DNA of 64,000 bases. Origin: Flavobacterium taihuense (GTDB lineage Bacteria > Bacteroidota > Bacteroidia > Flavobacteriales > Flavobacteriaceae). How positions within the stretch are numbered: the first letter of the stretch is position 1; each line of letters opens with the position of its first letter. The stretch spans positions 1 through 64,000 of the forward strand of contig NZ_JAHWYN010000017.1 of the NCBI RefSeq assembly GCF_019351435.1, in the 5' to 3' direction. Positions 63,047 to 64,000 of the stretch are shown piece by piece. The translations under genes and the position numbers were made by a program. Under the pieces are notes generated by a model. The model was not told the DNA's origin. It saw nothing but the letters and a program-made list of their open reading frames with translations, and searched no databases.

Positions 63047-64000
63047 TAACAAACCGTTAAATAAGCATAAGCATAAGAAAAACGTCCGCTTTCCGGAACA
63101 GATAAAAGAATTTTATTCCCTTTTTTTAATTTGCCGGAATTCATTAATTCTTCTAAAGCCAGATAAATGGAAGCTGCACCTACATTGCCTACGTAAGCCA
63201 AATTCATAAACCATTTATCCATTGGGACTACCATACCTCTTTCGGCCAACGCTTTGCTCAATCCATCCACAAAATAATGCGAAGAAACATGAGGCAGGAA
63301 GAAATCTATTTCATCTGCCGAAACATTGTTTTTGGACAACGCTTCGCCCATACTTTCAGCCCCTTTAACCAAAATAAATTCGTCCAATAATTTAACATCT
63401 TGTTTGAAAGCAAACAAAGATTCATTCAGCCATTGGTCTGGGTTGTAATCATTCCAAGGTTTTATTTCTCCGCTTTCCAGTTTATCACCACCTGCATACA
63501 TGCAGGTTTCCAGTTCGAATGCATACGAAAAAGCTTCCATCCATTCGATTTTTAAAGAAATGGCACCAGTTGGCTTATTTTCCAATAAAAAAGCCCCAGC
63601 CCCATCAGACAACATCCATCTCAAAAAATCTTTTTTGAAAGCCAAAATCGGCTGCTCTTCCAGATTCTTCAAATTAACCACCTCATTTTCATATTTCTCC
63701 GCACGCATCCAGGTTGACAATTTCTCGGAGCCCGTACAAACTGCATTTTGCGTATTACCGGATTTTATAGATAAATAGCCATATTTTAAAGCATTCATAC
63801 CAGCGCAACAAACTCCTGATGAAGAGTTTAATTCTAGTGTTTTGTTTTTCAATAACCCATGTACCATCGATGCATGCGAAGGCACAAGAACATCTGGAGT
63901 AGTTGTCCCACAAGACAATAATTCCATGTCATGAGCCGTAAAACGATCATCAAATAATCCTAGAATGGCAGTATTGGTCAATTCGGCATTATTATGAGTA
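63046..64000 (-). CDS. KAS III-like ketosynthase (DarB-like), 5' end outside the window
   Basis: The frame is open from the right window edge to TAA at 63046; about 318 residues are visible and perhaps 50-60 N-terminal ones are missing. The triad is present: SSSGVCCAGMNALKYG (Cys), FFLPHVSSHYF (His) and YVGNVGAASIYLA (Asn). FabH-type enzymes of this branch include DarB of dialkylresorcinol/flexirubin clusters, which joins two beta-keto chains with DarA to make the resorcinol ring. darA would be expected just upstream, outside the window. Confidence 0.85.
   Translation of the reverse strand, partial: THNNAELTNTAILGLFDDRFTAHDMELLSCGTTTPDVLVPSHASMVHGLLKNKTLELNSSSGVCCAGMNALKYGYLSIKSGNTQNAVCTGSEKLSTWMRAEKYENEVVNLKNLEEQPILAFKKDFLRWMLSDGAGAFLLENKPTGAISLKIEWMEAFSYAFELETCMYAGGDKLESGEIKPWNDYNPDQWLNESLFAFKQDVKLLDEFILVKGAESMGEALSKNNVSADEIDFFLPHVSSHYFVDGLSKALAERGMVVPMDKWFMNLAYVGNVGAASIYLALEELMNSGKLKKGNKILLSVPESGRFSYAYAYLTVC

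Overview
The window looks like a low-GC (roughly one third G+C by eye) chromosome segment of a member of the Flavobacteriaceae, most likely Flavobacterium or a close relative. The reasons are a 23 kb flexirubin / aryl-polyene type pigment cluster, gene families typical of Bacteroidota (hybrid two-component remnant, PorT-like barrel, HMA-AraC copper regulator) and TAnnTTTG-like promoter -7 elements. No rRNA or tRNA gene was recognised.

Layout. 0-0.6 kb: IS21-like end repeats cutting an outer-membrane protein gene. 1-4.6 kb: nitric-oxide stress unit (Rrf2 regulator, Ric/ScdA iron-sulfur repair protein, quinol NO reductase) with two matching palindromic operators. 5-8.9 kb: decayed S9 peptidase, an intact three-gene hipBST toxin-antitoxin locus with three operators, and a DUF1826-like gene. 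8.9-14.1 kb: SOS-like mutagenesis cassette (S24 repressor diverging from dinB and a DnaE2-like polymerase). 14.2-14.6 kb: a second, decayed hipBS. 15-19.4 kb: Crp-like regulator and an alkylation-repair set in which Ada is split into two polypeptides, plus an AlkB-like protein and a PF09859-type oxygenase. 19.6-25.1 kb: accessory genes and decay (chimeric DinB-like ORF, IS3 remnant, broken hybrid two-component gene, broken galM). 25.6-34.0 kb: copper regulator, pirins, YceI, a Crp/Fnr regulator with repeated FNR-like operators, CopA and CopZ.

34.0-40.9 kb is the most unusual part. Five co-directional genes encode a SLATT 2TM protein, a DUF4062 protein with two TM segments, a single-TM coiled-coil protein, a SIR2-like/TIR fusion whose SIR2 half has lost its catalytic His while its TIR half keeps the catalytic Glu, and an nSTAND NTPase with a TM segment and TPR-like tail. 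This is the composition of a conflict / anti-phage abortive-infection system; I know of no named system with this gene order. The block lies between two diverged copies (about 88 bp) of the 3' end of the neighbouring pigment-cluster ligase gene. The left copy still ends in a stop codon overlapping the copZ stop. This indicates an island inserted near the ligase 3' end that supplied a replacement C-terminus.

40.8-64 kb: one long minus-strand operon for flexirubin/aryl-polyene-type biosynthesis: KAS III, two hotdog dehydratase-like proteins, BtrH-like Cys acyltransferase, ABC exporter, thioesterase, ketosynthases including a Cys-less chain-length-factor-like partner, ACP, polysaccharide deacetylase, LolA-like protein, lipoprotein, barrel protein, glycosyltransferase, a giant MMPL-acyltransferase-methyltransferase-like fusion, FAD oxidoreductase, C45 acyltransferase and a phenylacetate-CoA-ligase-like enzyme. 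The first gene runs off the right edge. All family names are from memory of sequence motifs; no database search was run.
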